Of a DNA stretch of 62,944 bases, positions 8,595 through 16,479 are shown in pieces. The position numbers and the translations under genes are program-made. Where the stretch lies: contig JAFWOP010000043.1 of the NCBI GenBank assembly GCA_017545365.1, forward strand, positions 1 to 62,944. Reading direction: 5' to 3'. The DNA comes from Bacteroidales bacterium (GTDB lineage Bacteria > Bacteroidota > Bacteroidia > Bacteroidales > P3). Positions within the stretch are counted from its first letter, which is position 1, and each line of letters opens with the position of its first letter. The notes under the pieces are model-generated. The model was given only the letters and a program-made list of their open reading frames with translations, did no database searches and was not told the DNA's origin.

Positions 8595-8622
8595 TGCAGT
8601 CTTCTGTACGTTTTCGGTCTCT
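8595..8622 (+). promoter_or_regulatory. Second copy of the bipartite ECF-type promoter candidate, before the radical SAM operon
   Basis: TGCAGTCTT-N12-GGTCTCT, identical blocks and spacing to 6898-6925. It lies 12 bases after the stop codon of the sigma-fusion gene and 58 bases before the radical SAM start, leaving room for a leader that contains the inverted repeat at 8634-8658. It suggests that the fused sigma factor activates both its own gene and the downstream pair. Confidence 0.55.
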
Positions 8623-8633
8623 TTACAGATGAA

Positions 8634-8658
8634 AAGGTTATGATACCTTCATAACCTT
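8634..8658 (+). promoter_or_regulatory. Perfect 10-5-10 inverted repeat in the radical SAM leader
   Basis: AAGGTTATGA, loop TACCT, TCATAACCTT, then ATTTT. The same 10-5-10 geometry as the hairpin at 6906-6930 but with a different sequence. It may terminate the sigma-fusion transcript, act as an operator, or form a 5' leader structure. Confidence 0.5.
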
Positions 8659-8680
8659 ATTTTCATACAAATAGACCGAA

Positions 8681-9742
8681 ATGTATAAAGCAACCGATTA
8701 TTTGACAAGCGGACTTCTTTACGTCAACAACACCTTGCGTCCGCACCACAAACAGCTGAGCCAGCTGATGATTTATGCCACAACGGCATGCCAGTCCCGC
8801 TGCCGTCATTGTTCCATTTGGAAAAAGCCCCACGAACATCTTTCGTTTGACAACATTGTACGCGTGATGCAAAGCAGTTGTGTTAGACCATATACAACCG
8901 TGGGCCTTGAAGGGGGAGAGTTTATACTTCACCCGCAGGCGAATCAAATTCTTGAGTGGTTCAGTCTGCATCATCCCAACTACACCCTGCTCTCCAATTG
9001 CCTTGCCCCAGAGCGGGTGATTGAGAGTACAAGGCTATATAAGCCGAGACACCTTTACCTTTCTTTAGATGGCGACCGCCAGACCTATCACTATATGCGA
9101 GGCTGCGACGGCTACCTGAAGGTGATGAAAGTAGTAGAGACCTTAGCTGGAGAAGTCCCTGTGTCGCTCATGTTCTGCCTCTCACCGTGGAACAAATTCG
9201 AAGACATGGAATATGTTATCCGAATAGCACGACAATACCAAATTGATGTGCGTATAGGCATATATGGAACCATGGCCTTCTTCGATACTACTACCGACCT
9301 TCTTGCTGCGAAAGACTTCACCACCCATATTCCCCAATCCATTCATCAGACCAGTGAAAACTACGACTATGTAGCACTCTATGACCAATGGCGCAATGGA
9401 GGCCTTAGCCTGCCGTGCCTTAGTATTAGAAACCAGGCTGTGATTCATGCCAATGGCAATGTTCCCCTCTGCCAAAATCTTGACTGTATACTTGGCAACA
9501 TTCACAATCAATCGTTCGACGGCATCTGGAACAACTCCACCACCTGTAGCATTCAGCGTCAGTCTGGCAAAACATGCAATGGCTGTTGGATAAACTATCA
9601 TCGCAAATACGACATCATTTTGCTCCGCACTCTCGAGCGTTTTCTTCCCAAAAGAGTGGTGGAGTTGATGTATGGTTCTTACCAGTGGTGCGGTGACCAC
9701 GGCACTACTTATCGTCGTTATTTCAAAAACATACAATCATGA
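8681..9742 (+). CDS. Radical SAM protein with SPASM-like C-terminal cluster
   Basis: A 353-residue radical SAM enzyme. The SAM-binding [4Fe-4S] cysteines are Cys37, Cys41 and Cys44 in ATTACQSRCRHCSIW. The GGE-type motif is VGLEGGEF (75-81) and SLDG (128-131) follows. The C-terminal third has further cysteines at 246, 264, 269, 289, 299, 302 and 337 with the SPASM-like pattern GNVPLC, GNI, FDGIWNN, CNGCW, so it probably binds an auxiliary cluster. SPASM enzymes modify peptides, sugars or other small substrates; no precursor-peptide gene is visible next to it. Its stop codon overlaps the start of the oxidoreductase (ATGA), so the two are translationally coupled. The substrate is unknown. Confidence 0.88.
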   Translation: MYKATDYLTSGLLYVNNTLRPHHKQLSQLMIYATTACQSRCRHCSIWKKPHEHLSFDNIVRVMQSSCVRPYTTVGLEGGEFILHPQANQILEWFSLHHPNYTLLSNCLAPERVIESTRLYKPRHLYLSLDGDRQTYHYMRGCDGYLKVMKVVETLAGEVPVSLMFCLSPWNKFEDMEYVIRIARQYQIDVRIGIYGTMAFFDTTTDLLAAKDFTTHIPQSIHQTSENYDYVALYDQWRNGGLSLPCLSIRNQAVIHANGNVPLCQNLDCILGNIHNQSFDGIWNNSTTCSIQRQSGKTCNGCWINYHRKYDIILLRTLERFLPKRVVELMYGSYQWCGDHGTTYRRYFKNIQS

Positions 9743-10803
9743 TGGACAGTTTAATATATCGTGTTCGCCGCCTACGTGCTGAGACCATGCTCCAGCATCC
9801 CTGCACCCGTCAATATGCTTTTGTGGGTATGGGCGGTCATAGCATGGCAAACCTGTACCCAGTATTAAACCTCTTGCACGTGCCACTGAAATACATCTGC
9901 ATTCATTCATCTCATAAAGCCAAACTCATTAGTTCCAATCCTGCTTTCAAGCATGTTATTGTGACCACATCGCTAGACACAGTGCTGTCCGACCCAGCAG
10001 TGTCTGCGGTCTTTGTGTCAGCCACTCCCTCAGCCCATTACCGTATAGCCTCCTCTGTGTTGCAACAAGGCAAGGCTCTATTTGTCGAGAAACCTCCTTG
10101 CCAGACTCTGCCTCAGCTTGAGTCGCTCATTGCCCTACAAGAAAGTGCCGGTTCCTATGTGCAAGTGGGTTTGCAGAAACGATATGCCCCTGCCATACTT
10201 AGGCTTAAATCGTGTCTTAAAGGCAGTAATGCCTGTAACTACTCCCTGCGGTATTGTGTTGGTCGTTACCCTGAGGGTGATGCTCTTACCGAGCTTTTTA
10301 TTCATCCAATAGATTTGGTATTGCATCTTTTTGGCTCCGCGGATGTGATAGCTATACGGCAGGCATCGTGTCATACCTGGGTTATGATGCTTTCCCACGG
10401 TAATGTGGTGGGGACTGTATCGCTTTCCACAGGATATTCGTGGGCCACACCCGTCGAAGATCTGGTAGTCCATACTCTTTCTGGAGTATACACGCTCTCA
10501 GGCATCGACACACTCACCTTTCAACCGATGGGCGGCTCTTTTATGGGTATTCCGATGGAGAAAATAAGGCATCGCGACGTGTATGTGAAATATCTATGCC
10601 GTCACGACAACTTTTCGCCCACCCTGCAAGCCTCCACTTGGGTGGAGCATGGCTTCTATCATGAGCTGAAAGACTTTGTAGACCACGTGGAGAAACGCCC
10701 TGCCTATCATATTGATCATCGTCCTGCGCTTCAATCGCTGCTTCCCACATACCAATTAACAAACACCTGCCTGCACAAATTAAAAAAGCGCAGGCAGGTA
10801 TAA
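9739..10803 (+). CDS. Gfo/Idh/MocA-type NAD(P)-dependent oxidoreductase
   Basis: A 354-residue oxidoreductase. Residues 24-115 form a Rossmann fold beginning YAFVGMGGHSMANLYP, and FVEKPPC (115-121) is the family's EKP motif with the catalytic-site lysine Lys118. The C-terminal half (NYSLRYCVGRYPEGDALTELFIHPIDLVLHLFG) is the usual alpha/beta domain with the HPIDL histidine that often acts in catalysis. Such enzymes oxidise or reduce sugars and cyclitols. It overlaps the radical SAM gene by 4 bases and ends the transcript before a large inverted repeat. The two proteins probably act in sequence on one sugar-like or cofactor-like substrate; that is inference. Confidence 0.85.
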   Translation: MMDSLIYRVRRLRAETMLQHPCTRQYAFVGMGGHSMANLYPVLNLLHVPLKYICIHSSHKAKLISSNPAFKHVIVTTSLDTVLSDPAVSAVFVSATPSAHYRIASSVLQQGKALFVEKPPCQTLPQLESLIALQESAGSYVQVGLQKRYAPAILRLKSCLKGSNACNYSLRYCVGRYPEGDALTELFIHPIDLVLHLFGSADVIAIRQASCHTWVMMLSHGNVVGTVSLSTGYSWATPVEDLVVHTLSGVYTLSGIDTLTFQPMGGSFMGIPMEKIRHRDVYVKYLCRHDNFSPTLQASTWVEHGFYHELKDFVDHVEKRPAYHIDHRPALQSLLPTYQLTNTCLHKLKKRRQV

Positions 10804-10859
10804 AAGGCGATATGGTTTCGACTACATCGTGGTATATTGAGAATTGAGACCCCCCTCCG

Positions 10860-10911
10860 CGTATCTCGCGTATTTTCACGAATTATATATACTTGTGATT
10901 CGTGCGATACG
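10860..10911. repeat. Large imperfect inverted repeat after the oxidoreductase gene
   Basis: Outer arms CGTATC/GATACG (10860-10865, 10906-10911) and inner arms CACGAAT/ATTCGTG (10877-10883, 10898-10904) around an AT-rich loop. It lies between convergent genes and could end transcription from the left, or be a degenerate mobile repeat. Confidence 0.5.
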
Positions 10912-10937
10912 TGGAGTGTTGAGATTTGTCTGATATA

Positions 10938-10958
10938 CCCCACACGATAAGTGCGGGG
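10938..10958. terminator. Hairpin between convergent operons
   Basis: CCCCACAC, loop GATAA, GTGCGGGG, with one A-C mismatch in the stem. It stands just beyond the 3' end of glmM (minus) and after the radical SAM/oxidoreductase operon (plus), so it may work in both directions. No clear T-run is seen. Confidence 0.45.
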
Positions 10959-10974
10959 ATATTGAGAGAATGTA

Positions 10975-12360
10975 TTACAGCATCTTCTTCACCATCTCGG
11001 CCAGTTCGTTGGCGCGGGCTTCGGTGTGGGATTCGCTATAGATGCGGATGATGGGTTCGGTGTTGCTCTTGCGCAGGTGCACCCAGCCGTCTTCGAAGTC
11101 TATCTTCACGCCGTCAATGGTGCTCACCCGGCAGTCGGTTTTCGAGCCATAGAGGGAGGCCACCTTCCCCAGCAGTGCGTCTACGTCCATGTCGGGGGTG
11201 AGGTCTTTGCGGTTCTTGGAGATGATATAGTCGGGGTAGGTCTTACGCAGCTCGCTCACCTTCATACCTTTCTTGGCCAGGAGGGTGAGGAAAAGCGCTA
11301 CGCCCACCAGTGCGTCGCGGCCATAGTGCAGCTCGGGATAGATGACACCTCCGTTGCCTTCGCCGCCGATGACGGCACCCGTCTGGCGCATGAGGGTGGT
11401 GACGTTCACTTCGCCTACGGCGGAGGCGTTGTACTCGCAGCCGGCATATTTGTGGGTGACATCGCGCAGGGCGCGGGATGAGGACAGGTTGGAGACAGTG
11501 TTGCCGGGGGTGTGGCTCAGCACATAGTCGGCCACGCTGACGAGGGTGTATTCTTCGCCAAACATCTCGCCGGTTTCGCACACGAGAGCCAGGCGGTCCA
11601 CATCGGGGTCAACGACAATACCCAAGTCGCAATGCTCCTTGGCCACGGTGTCGGCAATCTGGGTGAGGTTGGCGGGGATGGGTTCGGGGTTGTGGGCGAA
11701 ATGGCCGGTAGGTTCGCAGTTGAGTTCCACCACATCGTTCACGCCCAAGGCGCGGAGGAGACGGGGGATGGCGATGCCGCCGGTGGAGTTGACGGCATCC
11801 ACGCAGACGCGGAAGTTGGCCTTGGCAATAGCCTCGCGGTCAACGAGGGGGAGTGCCAACACACGGTCGATATGGTGGTCGATGGTGTCGAAATCCTCGG
11901 TCACCTGGCCCAAGGTGTCGACATCGCAATAGTCGTAATCTTCGCTGTCGGCAATGCGGATAACCTCATTACCCTCTGCCGCATCGATAAACTCGCCACG
12001 GCTGTTGAGGAGCTTCAGCGCGTTCCAGTGCTTGGGATTGTGGGAGGCGGTGATGATGATGCCGCCGTCGGCATGTTTGTCAATCACCGTCATCTCGGTG
12101 GTGGGGGTGGTGGAGAGACCCGTCTCAATAACGTCCACGCCCATGCCCTGCAGTGTGCCGACGACCAGCCGGTCGACCATGGCACCGCTGAGGCGTGCGT
12201 CGCGACCTACCACAAGGGTGAGGCGTTTGCCTGTGTTGTTGCGTTGGAGGAATGTGGCAAAAGCCGTGGTGAACTTCACCACATCGATGGGGCTGAGACC
12301 GTCACCGGCTTTGCCTCCGATGGTGCCTCTGATGCCCGAAATGGATTTAATAAGACTCAT
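10975..12360 (-). CDS. glmM: Phosphoglucosamine mutase
   Basis: A 461-residue alpha-D-phosphohexomutase that converts glucosamine-6-phosphate to glucosamine-1-phosphate for UDP-GlcNAc, peptidoglycan and LPS synthesis. The start at 12360 (MSLIKSISGIRGTIGG) is chosen because it gives the family's normal N terminus; the open frame extends further upstream into the vsr coding region without resemblance. Seen motifs are the active-site serine loop TASHNPKHWNALK, the metal loop DPDVDRLAL, the sugar loop GEGNGGVIYPEL and the phosphate-binding RKSNTEPIIRIY. The Bacteroidetes branch is often also called phosphomannomutase, so mannose phosphates cannot be ruled out as substrate. Confidence 0.92.
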   Translation of the reverse strand: MSLIKSISGIRGTIGGKAGDGLSPIDVVKFTTAFATFLQRNNTGKRLTLVVGRDARLSGAMVDRLVVGTLQGMGVDVIETGLSTTPTTEMTVIDKHADGGIIITASHNPKHWNALKLLNSRGEFIDAAEGNEVIRIADSEDYDYCDVDTLGQVTEDFDTIDHHIDRVLALPLVDREAIAKANFRVCVDAVNSTGGIAIPRLLRALGVNDVVELNCEPTGHFAHNPEPIPANLTQIADTVAKEHCDLGIVVDPDVDRLALVCETGEMFGEEYTLVSVADYVLSHTPGNTVSNLSSSRALRDVTHKYAGCEYNASAVGEVNVTTLMRQTGAVIGGEGNGGVIYPELHYGRDALVGVALFLTLLAKKGMKVSELRKTYPDYIISKNRKDLTPDMDVDALLGKVASLYGSKTDCRVSTIDGVKIDFEDGWVHLRKSNTEPIIRIYSESHTEARANELAEMVKKML

Positions 12361-12424
12361 ATTGCTGTGTTTTCTGTTCTTTCTTTGAGAATGCTTAAAA
12401 TGATATAACGCGACATTCTGTCTT

Positions 12425-12934
12425 TTATTGTATGGGGTACACCAATTCGTCTTCGGCGGCAATGTCGGGAGAGTCGTATTGGGTGTCGAGCTGGTAGACA
12501 TGGTGCAGATGGTGGAGCTGCTGATGGCGCAGAGCCTCTTCGACTCTGTCGGCACAAAGGGAGAGGTGTTTACGCACATCGGTCTCCCAGAAACGCAGCA
12601 CCGTCCACCCTAGGGTCTTGAGGCGTAGGTCCACCCGTTTGTCGCGCACCATGTTGCGCTCTATTTTAGCATACCAGAAGTCGCGGTTGCTTTGAATGCG
12701 CTGGCGTTTGTCTTTCCAGTCGCGGCCATGCCAGAACTCACCATCCACAAACACCGCCACCTTGCGCCCCTTGAAGCAAATGTCGGGGCTTCCCGGCACA
12801 GAACGCATGTTCTTGCGATAGCGCAACCCCCGCCGCCACAGCTCGCGTGCCAGCATCCGTTCGGGCTGGGTGCCGTTGCTGCGGTTGGCCTGCATGCAGC
12901 GGCGACGCTGTTCGGGCGTGAGACGGTCGGTCAT
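12425..12934 (-). CDS. vsr: Very short patch repair endonuclease Vsr
   Basis: A 169-residue endonuclease that nicks DNA next to T:G mismatches produced by deamination of 5-methylcytosine. Diagnostic parts are the N-terminal MTDRLTPEQRRRCMQANRS, the catalytic core GSPDICFKGRKVAVFVDGEFWHG, and the zinc/C-terminal helix region LGWTVLRFWETDV. The last 30 or so residues (from HQQLHHLHHVYQ) extend beyond what I expect for the family. Vsr genes usually stand beside a cytosine-5 methyltransferase gene; none is visible in this window. It lies 64 bases upstream of glmM on the same strand. Confidence 0.93.
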   Translation of the reverse strand: MTDRLTPEQRRRCMQANRSNGTQPERMLARELWRRGLRYRKNMRSVPGSPDICFKGRKVAVFVDGEFWHGRDWKDKRQRIQSNRDFWYAKIERNMVRDKRVDLRLKTLGWTVLRFWETDVRKHLSLCADRVEEALRHQQLHHLHHVYQLDTQYDSPDIAAEDELVYPIQ

Positions 12935-12980
12935 GGGAATTGAGAATTGAGAATTGGGCTGTTGCCAAACTTCTTAGTTT

Positions 12981-13232
12981 TTAACTCATGGTTCTTACTT
13001 CACGTATGGCTTTGCACAACTGGTCGGGGCATGAGGTGTCTTTCCAGCCGCATCGGATGCCTTCCAAGCGGTCAAGCACATCCTCTATCTTCATACCTTC
13101 CACCAGGCGGCTTACGCCCTGTGTGTTGCCGTCGCAACCCCCGATGAATTGAACATTGTGCAGCTTCCCATCGACGATTTCGAAATCAATCGCCTCACTG
13201 CAGGTACCTTGGGTTTGATAAGTGTATCTCAT
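12981..13232 (-). CDS. TSCPD domain protein (TIGR03905-type)
   Basis: An 83-residue protein matching the short TSCPD family: it starts MRYTYQTQGTCSEAIDFEIVDG and contains CGWKDTSCPDQLC. The cysteines (CS, GGCDG, IRCG, SCPDQLC) suggest metal or iron-sulfur binding. The TSCPD motif also occurs at the C terminus of some class II ribonucleotide reductases; the stand-alone protein has no established function. It sits between radA and vsr on the same strand. Confidence 0.88.
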   Translation of the reverse strand: MRYTYQTQGTCSEAIDFEIVDGKLHNVQFIGGCDGNTQGVSRLVEGMKIEDVLDRLEGIRCGWKDTSCPDQLCKAIREVRTMS

Positions 13233-13247
13233 TTTTTCTGGTTTTTT

Positions 13248-13278
13248 CTAGTATTACTAGTAATTCTAGAGAGGCTAG
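13248..13278. repeat. Cluster of four CTAG sites with a perfect palindrome
   Basis: CTAGTA-T-TACTAG (13248-13260) followed by TCTAGA and GCTAG, giving four CTAG tetranucleotides within 31 bases, between radA and the TSCPD gene. It may form the radA terminator on the minus strand, where it is followed by an A/T-rich run. Confidence 0.4.
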
Positions 13279-13293
13279 TAGTACTGGTTTTTC

Positions 13294-14655
13294 TTAACTA
13301 AACAATTCTCTGAAGGCTTCTTCAATAACGCTCACGGTGACGATATTGATTTTGTAGCGTTTGCGGTCGACGCTTTTGGCATCGTACTTGGAGACGAAGA
13401 TGCGTTCGAAGCCCAGCCTATCGGCCTCGCTGATGCGTTGCTCCACACGGCTGACGGGTCTCAGCTCGCCGCTCAAGCCCAATTCGGCTGCAAAGCAGAT
13501 GCGGGGCGATATGGGCATGTCCACATTGCTGCTGAGAATGCTGCATGCCACAGCCAGGTCGGTGGCGGGGTCGTTGACACGGATGCCGCCCGCCATGTTC
13601 AGGAATACGTCCTTCGCTCCCAACTTGAAACCGCAGCGTTTCTCCAACACAGCCAGCAGCATGTTCATGCGCCTCATGTCGAAGCCGTTGGCGTTGCGTT
13701 GGGGGGTGCCGTAGACGGCGGTGCTTACGAGCGACTGAGCCTCGACGAACATTGGACGCGCCCCCTCTAGAGTAGCAGCCACAGCCGCGCCGCTCAGCTC
13801 CTCATCGCGGTGGGATAGGAGCAGCTCCGACGGGTTGGGCACTTCGCAAAGACCGTTGCCACGCATCTCGAAGATGCCAATTTCAGCAGTAGACCCGAAA
13901 CGGTTTTTCAAAGTGCGAAGGATGCGGAAGCCATAGTTGCGGTCGCCTTCGAACTGCAACACCGCATCCACTATATGCTCCATCACCTTGGGTCCTGCCA
14001 GCGTGCCGTCCTTGGTGATATGCCCTACCAGCAGCACCGGCACGCCGTTTTCTTTGGCGTAACGTTGGAACTGGGTGGTGCATTCGCGTATCTGCGACAG
14101 GCTGCCCGCCCCTGACTCGATAGCCTCGGTGCTCACAGTCTGGATAGAATCCACTATCAGCAAGTCGGGCTCCACCCCAGCCTCATGCTCGAAGATGCGC
14201 TCCATGGCGGTCTCGCTCACCACATACAGCTCTCCCTTCGCCACCCCTATCCTATCGGCGCGCATCTTTATCTGCTCCTCGCTTTCCTCGCCACTCACAT
14301 ACAGAATCCTTCGGTCGGGGATGGCCATGGCGGTCTGAAGGAGCAACGTACTCTTTCCGATGCCTGGCTCGCCACCCAACAGCAACAGGCTGCCGGGTAC
14401 GATGCCGCCACCCAGCACACGGTCGAACTCGGCACAGCGGGTAGGCATGCGCTGAGTCTCGCTATACACCACCTGCTGCAACAGTTTCGGCTCGCTGGCC
14501 TTTGTCGATTTATGCTTCGACCTAACGGGTGCGTCGCGTTGCACCACCTCCTCGTCGAAAGTGTTCCACTTGCCACAGGCGGGACATTTGCCCAACCAGC
14601 TGCTCGACTGGTAGCCGCACTCGCGACAGTAATAGTATGTTTTTGCCTTTGCCAT
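13294..14655 (-). CDS. radA: DNA repair protein RadA
   Basis: A 453-residue RecA-like helicase that helps branch migration of recombination intermediates. Visible domains are an N-terminal four-cysteine zinc finger (CRECGYQSSSWLGKCPAC), the RecA-like ATPase with Walker A GGEPGIGKST and Walker B LLIVDSIQT, the RadA-specific KNRFG motif (LKNRFGSTAEIGIFEM), and a C-terminal Lon-protease-like domain (GGIRVNDPATDLAVA). Length is normal. It is 14 bases downstream of the gene for a membrane protein and may share its transcript. Confidence 0.97.
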   Translation of the reverse strand: MAKAKTYYYCRECGYQSSSWLGKCPACGKWNTFDEEVVQRDAPVRSKHKSTKASEPKLLQQVVYSETQRMPTRCAEFDRVLGGGIVPGSLLLLGGEPGIGKSTLLLQTAMAIPDRRILYVSGEESEEQIKMRADRIGVAKGELYVVSETAMERIFEHEAGVEPDLLIVDSIQTVSTEAIESGAGSLSQIRECTTQFQRYAKENGVPVLLVGHITKDGTLAGPKVMEHIVDAVLQFEGDRNYGFRILRTLKNRFGSTAEIGIFEMRGNGLCEVPNPSELLLSHRDEELSGAAVAATLEGARPMFVEAQSLVSTAVYGTPQRNANGFDMRRMNMLLAVLEKRCGFKLGAKDVFLNMAGGIRVNDPATDLAVACSILSSNVDMPISPRICFAAELGLSGELRPVSRVEQRISEADRLGFERIFVSKYDAKSVDRKRYKINIVTVSVIEEAFRELFS

Positions 14656-14669
14656 AATATATTATTCCA

Positions 14670-15179
14670 TCATTTCAACCTACTGTTCAACAAGTCGCAC
14701 AACTCCTGCGGTTTCATCGTCAATCCCGATGCCGCAATGCTCTCCTGCGCACCCACCATCCCTATATTCAAGTGTCGCACAGCGCGTCCCATCTTCGAAG
14801 CGTCCTGCAACCTGCGCTGCTCCTCCTGTTTATCGAAATGCACAGCTATAAATTCCTGCCCACTCATTTGTGTCATTTTAAACTCCTTCACCTCATCAAA
14901 TCGGTATTCCGACCGTCTGCACAATGCTGTACACACTACCTTGTCGGCCATGACCACTACCGCCGGTCGTCCCAACAACCGCTCCCACAACGCCACCAAG
15001 GGAAAGAACAAAGCCATTATGCCAAAAAATATCAGTCCAAGCCAACACCTCCAATCCCCTCTCAAAGCGGGGTCTTCAATAACGAGCCACACAAACAACC
15101 CCACGAACCCCAGCGACAACAATACCGCCCACCATATCCTGCCTCCCCACGGGGTGTGGTATATGCGAACCTCGTTCAT
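14670..15179 (-). CDS. Small membrane protein, STM3941/PH-like
   Basis: A 169-residue protein with two hydrophobic helices (about 15-34 and 44-65) followed by a basic stretch and a soluble beta-rich C-terminal part (about 75-165) that recalls the PH-like fold of STM3941-type proteins. Function is unknown. It lies between the U32 peptidase gene (3-base gap) and radA (14-base gap) on the same strand, so all three are probably cotranscribed. Confidence 0.65.
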   Translation of the reverse strand: MNEVRIYHTPWGGRIWWAVLLSLGFVGLFVWLVIEDPALRGDWRCWLGLIFFGIMALFFPLVALWERLLGRPAVVVMADKVVCTALCRRSEYRFDEVKEFKMTQMSGQEFIAVHFDKQEEQRRLQDASKMGRAVRHLNIGMVGAQESIAASGLTMKPQELCDLLNSRLK

Positions 15180-15182
15180 GGT

Positions 15183-16463
15183 TTAGAACTCGTCAATCAC
15201 CTTGTCCACCCGATACAGCTTGTCGCCACGGTGCAGCAGCTCGGAGGTCTTGACGCTGAACACGTCGCCTTGCTTCACCTCCTGCACTGGCTGTGCGCTG
15301 TCGCCCAGCCGCAGCTCTGCCACAGTGGCACGGTACACACCGGTGGTCTGCCCCGTAACCATCAAGTCCTCACCCACACACAGATGCTCGGCAGTTTCAA
15401 TCTTCATCTCCGCCACCTGTGGACGGGTGTAGTAGTTGGTCACCTTACCCAGATAGACCTTATTCTCCGTAGCCTGTGAGCCATACCGCTCGCTCCATTC
15501 GCCCATCTTACGACCCAGATAGTAGCCGTCCCAGAAGCCGCGGTTGAACACCGTGCGCAGCCGTTCGGTCCATGCGGCTATCTTCTCCTGAGTGTAGGTG
15601 CCGTCGGCCACAGCCTGCACGGCCTCCTTGTAGCACTCCACCACCGTCTTCACATAATCGGCCGAGCGTCCGCGCCCTTCAATCTTCAGCACGCGGACTC
15701 CAGCCTTCAATATCTTGTCCAAGAAACCTATGGTGCACAAGTCCTTGGGCGACATAATATATTTGCCGCTCACCACCAGCTCGGTGTCGCTTTCCAAGTC
15801 CTTGACTAGATATTCGCGGCGGCACAACTGCAGACATGCGCCGCGGTTGGCACTGTAGTTATACTCGTCGAGGCTTAGATAGCATTTGCCACTTACGCTC
15901 ATACACAATGCCCCATGGGCGAACACCTCCACCTGCACCAGCTCCCCTTTGGGGCCGCGGATGTCGTTATCGTGTATGAACTGTGTAATCTCTGCCACCT
16001 GCCTGAGCGGTAGTTCTCGGGCGGTAACCACCACATCGGCCCACTGGGCAAAGAAACGGACGGCCTCCACATTAGAAATATTGCACTGGGTGGAGATATG
16101 CACCTCCACACCGATGCTGCTGGCATAAGTAATCACCGCCATGTCCGAGGCGATAATGGCACTGATGCCAGCAGCCTTGGCGGCCTGAACCAGTGAGCGC
16201 ATCTCCTCAATCTCATGATTGTAGATGATGGTGTTCACCGTCAGGTAGGTGCGCACGCCATGCTGGTGGGCGATGTCGGCGATGCGCGCCAAATCCTCCA
16301 ATGTGAAGTTGGCAGCAGAACGGGAGCGCATGTTCAAGTTCCCCACGCCGAAATAAACAGCATCGGCACCCGCCTGTATGGCGGCACTGAGGCTCTCATA
16401 CGACCCCACTGGGGCCATGATTTCCACCCGCTGAAGCGTTCTGTTGCTGTCTGCCGATTCCAT
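15183..16463 (-). CDS. U32-family peptidase (TrhP/RlhA-like)
   Basis: A 426-residue member of peptidase family U32. The N-terminal TIM-barrel-like segment (IMAPVGSYESLSAAIQAGADAVYFGVG) and the signature region EVFAHGALCMSVSGKCYLS with RGACLQLCRREY are typical. The four cysteines there are those thought to bind an iron-sulfur cluster. Relatives in E. coli hydroxylate tRNA uridine (TrhP) or rRNA (RlhA), while older annotations call them collagenase-like proteases; RNA hydroxylation is the more likely role. The C-terminal beta domain (VYLGKVTNYYTRPQVAEM) is present. It is followed closely by the membrane protein gene. Confidence 0.9.
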   Translation of the reverse strand: MESADSNRTLQRVEIMAPVGSYESLSAAIQAGADAVYFGVGNLNMRSRSAANFTLEDLARIADIAHQHGVRTYLTVNTIIYNHEIEEMRSLVQAAKAAGISAIIASDMAVITYASSIGVEVHISTQCNISNVEAVRFFAQWADVVVTARELPLRQVAEITQFIHDNDIRGPKGELVQVEVFAHGALCMSVSGKCYLSLDEYNYSANRGACLQLCRREYLVKDLESDTELVVSGKYIMSPKDLCTIGFLDKILKAGVRVLKIEGRGRSADYVKTVVECYKEAVQAVADGTYTQEKIAAWTERLRTVFNRGFWDGYYLGRKMGEWSERYGSQATENKVYLGKVTNYYTRPQVAEMKIETAEHLCVGEDLMVTGQTTGVYRATVAELRLGDSAQPVQEVKQGDVFSVKTSELLHRGDKLYRVDKVIDEF

Positions 16464-16479
16464 GGCTATTAAATATGAA

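Noticed and set aside
12361..12579. Upstream extension of glmM
   Set aside because: The extra residues overlap vsr in another frame and have no resemblance to phosphohexomutases; the ATG at 12360 gives the normal start.
12938..12957. Tandem GAATTGA repeat after the vsr start, considered as a CRISPR-like or regulatory repeat
   Set aside because: Only three short units; similar AATTGA filler occurs at 5449-5490 and 10840, so it looks like ordinary intergenic sequence of this genome.
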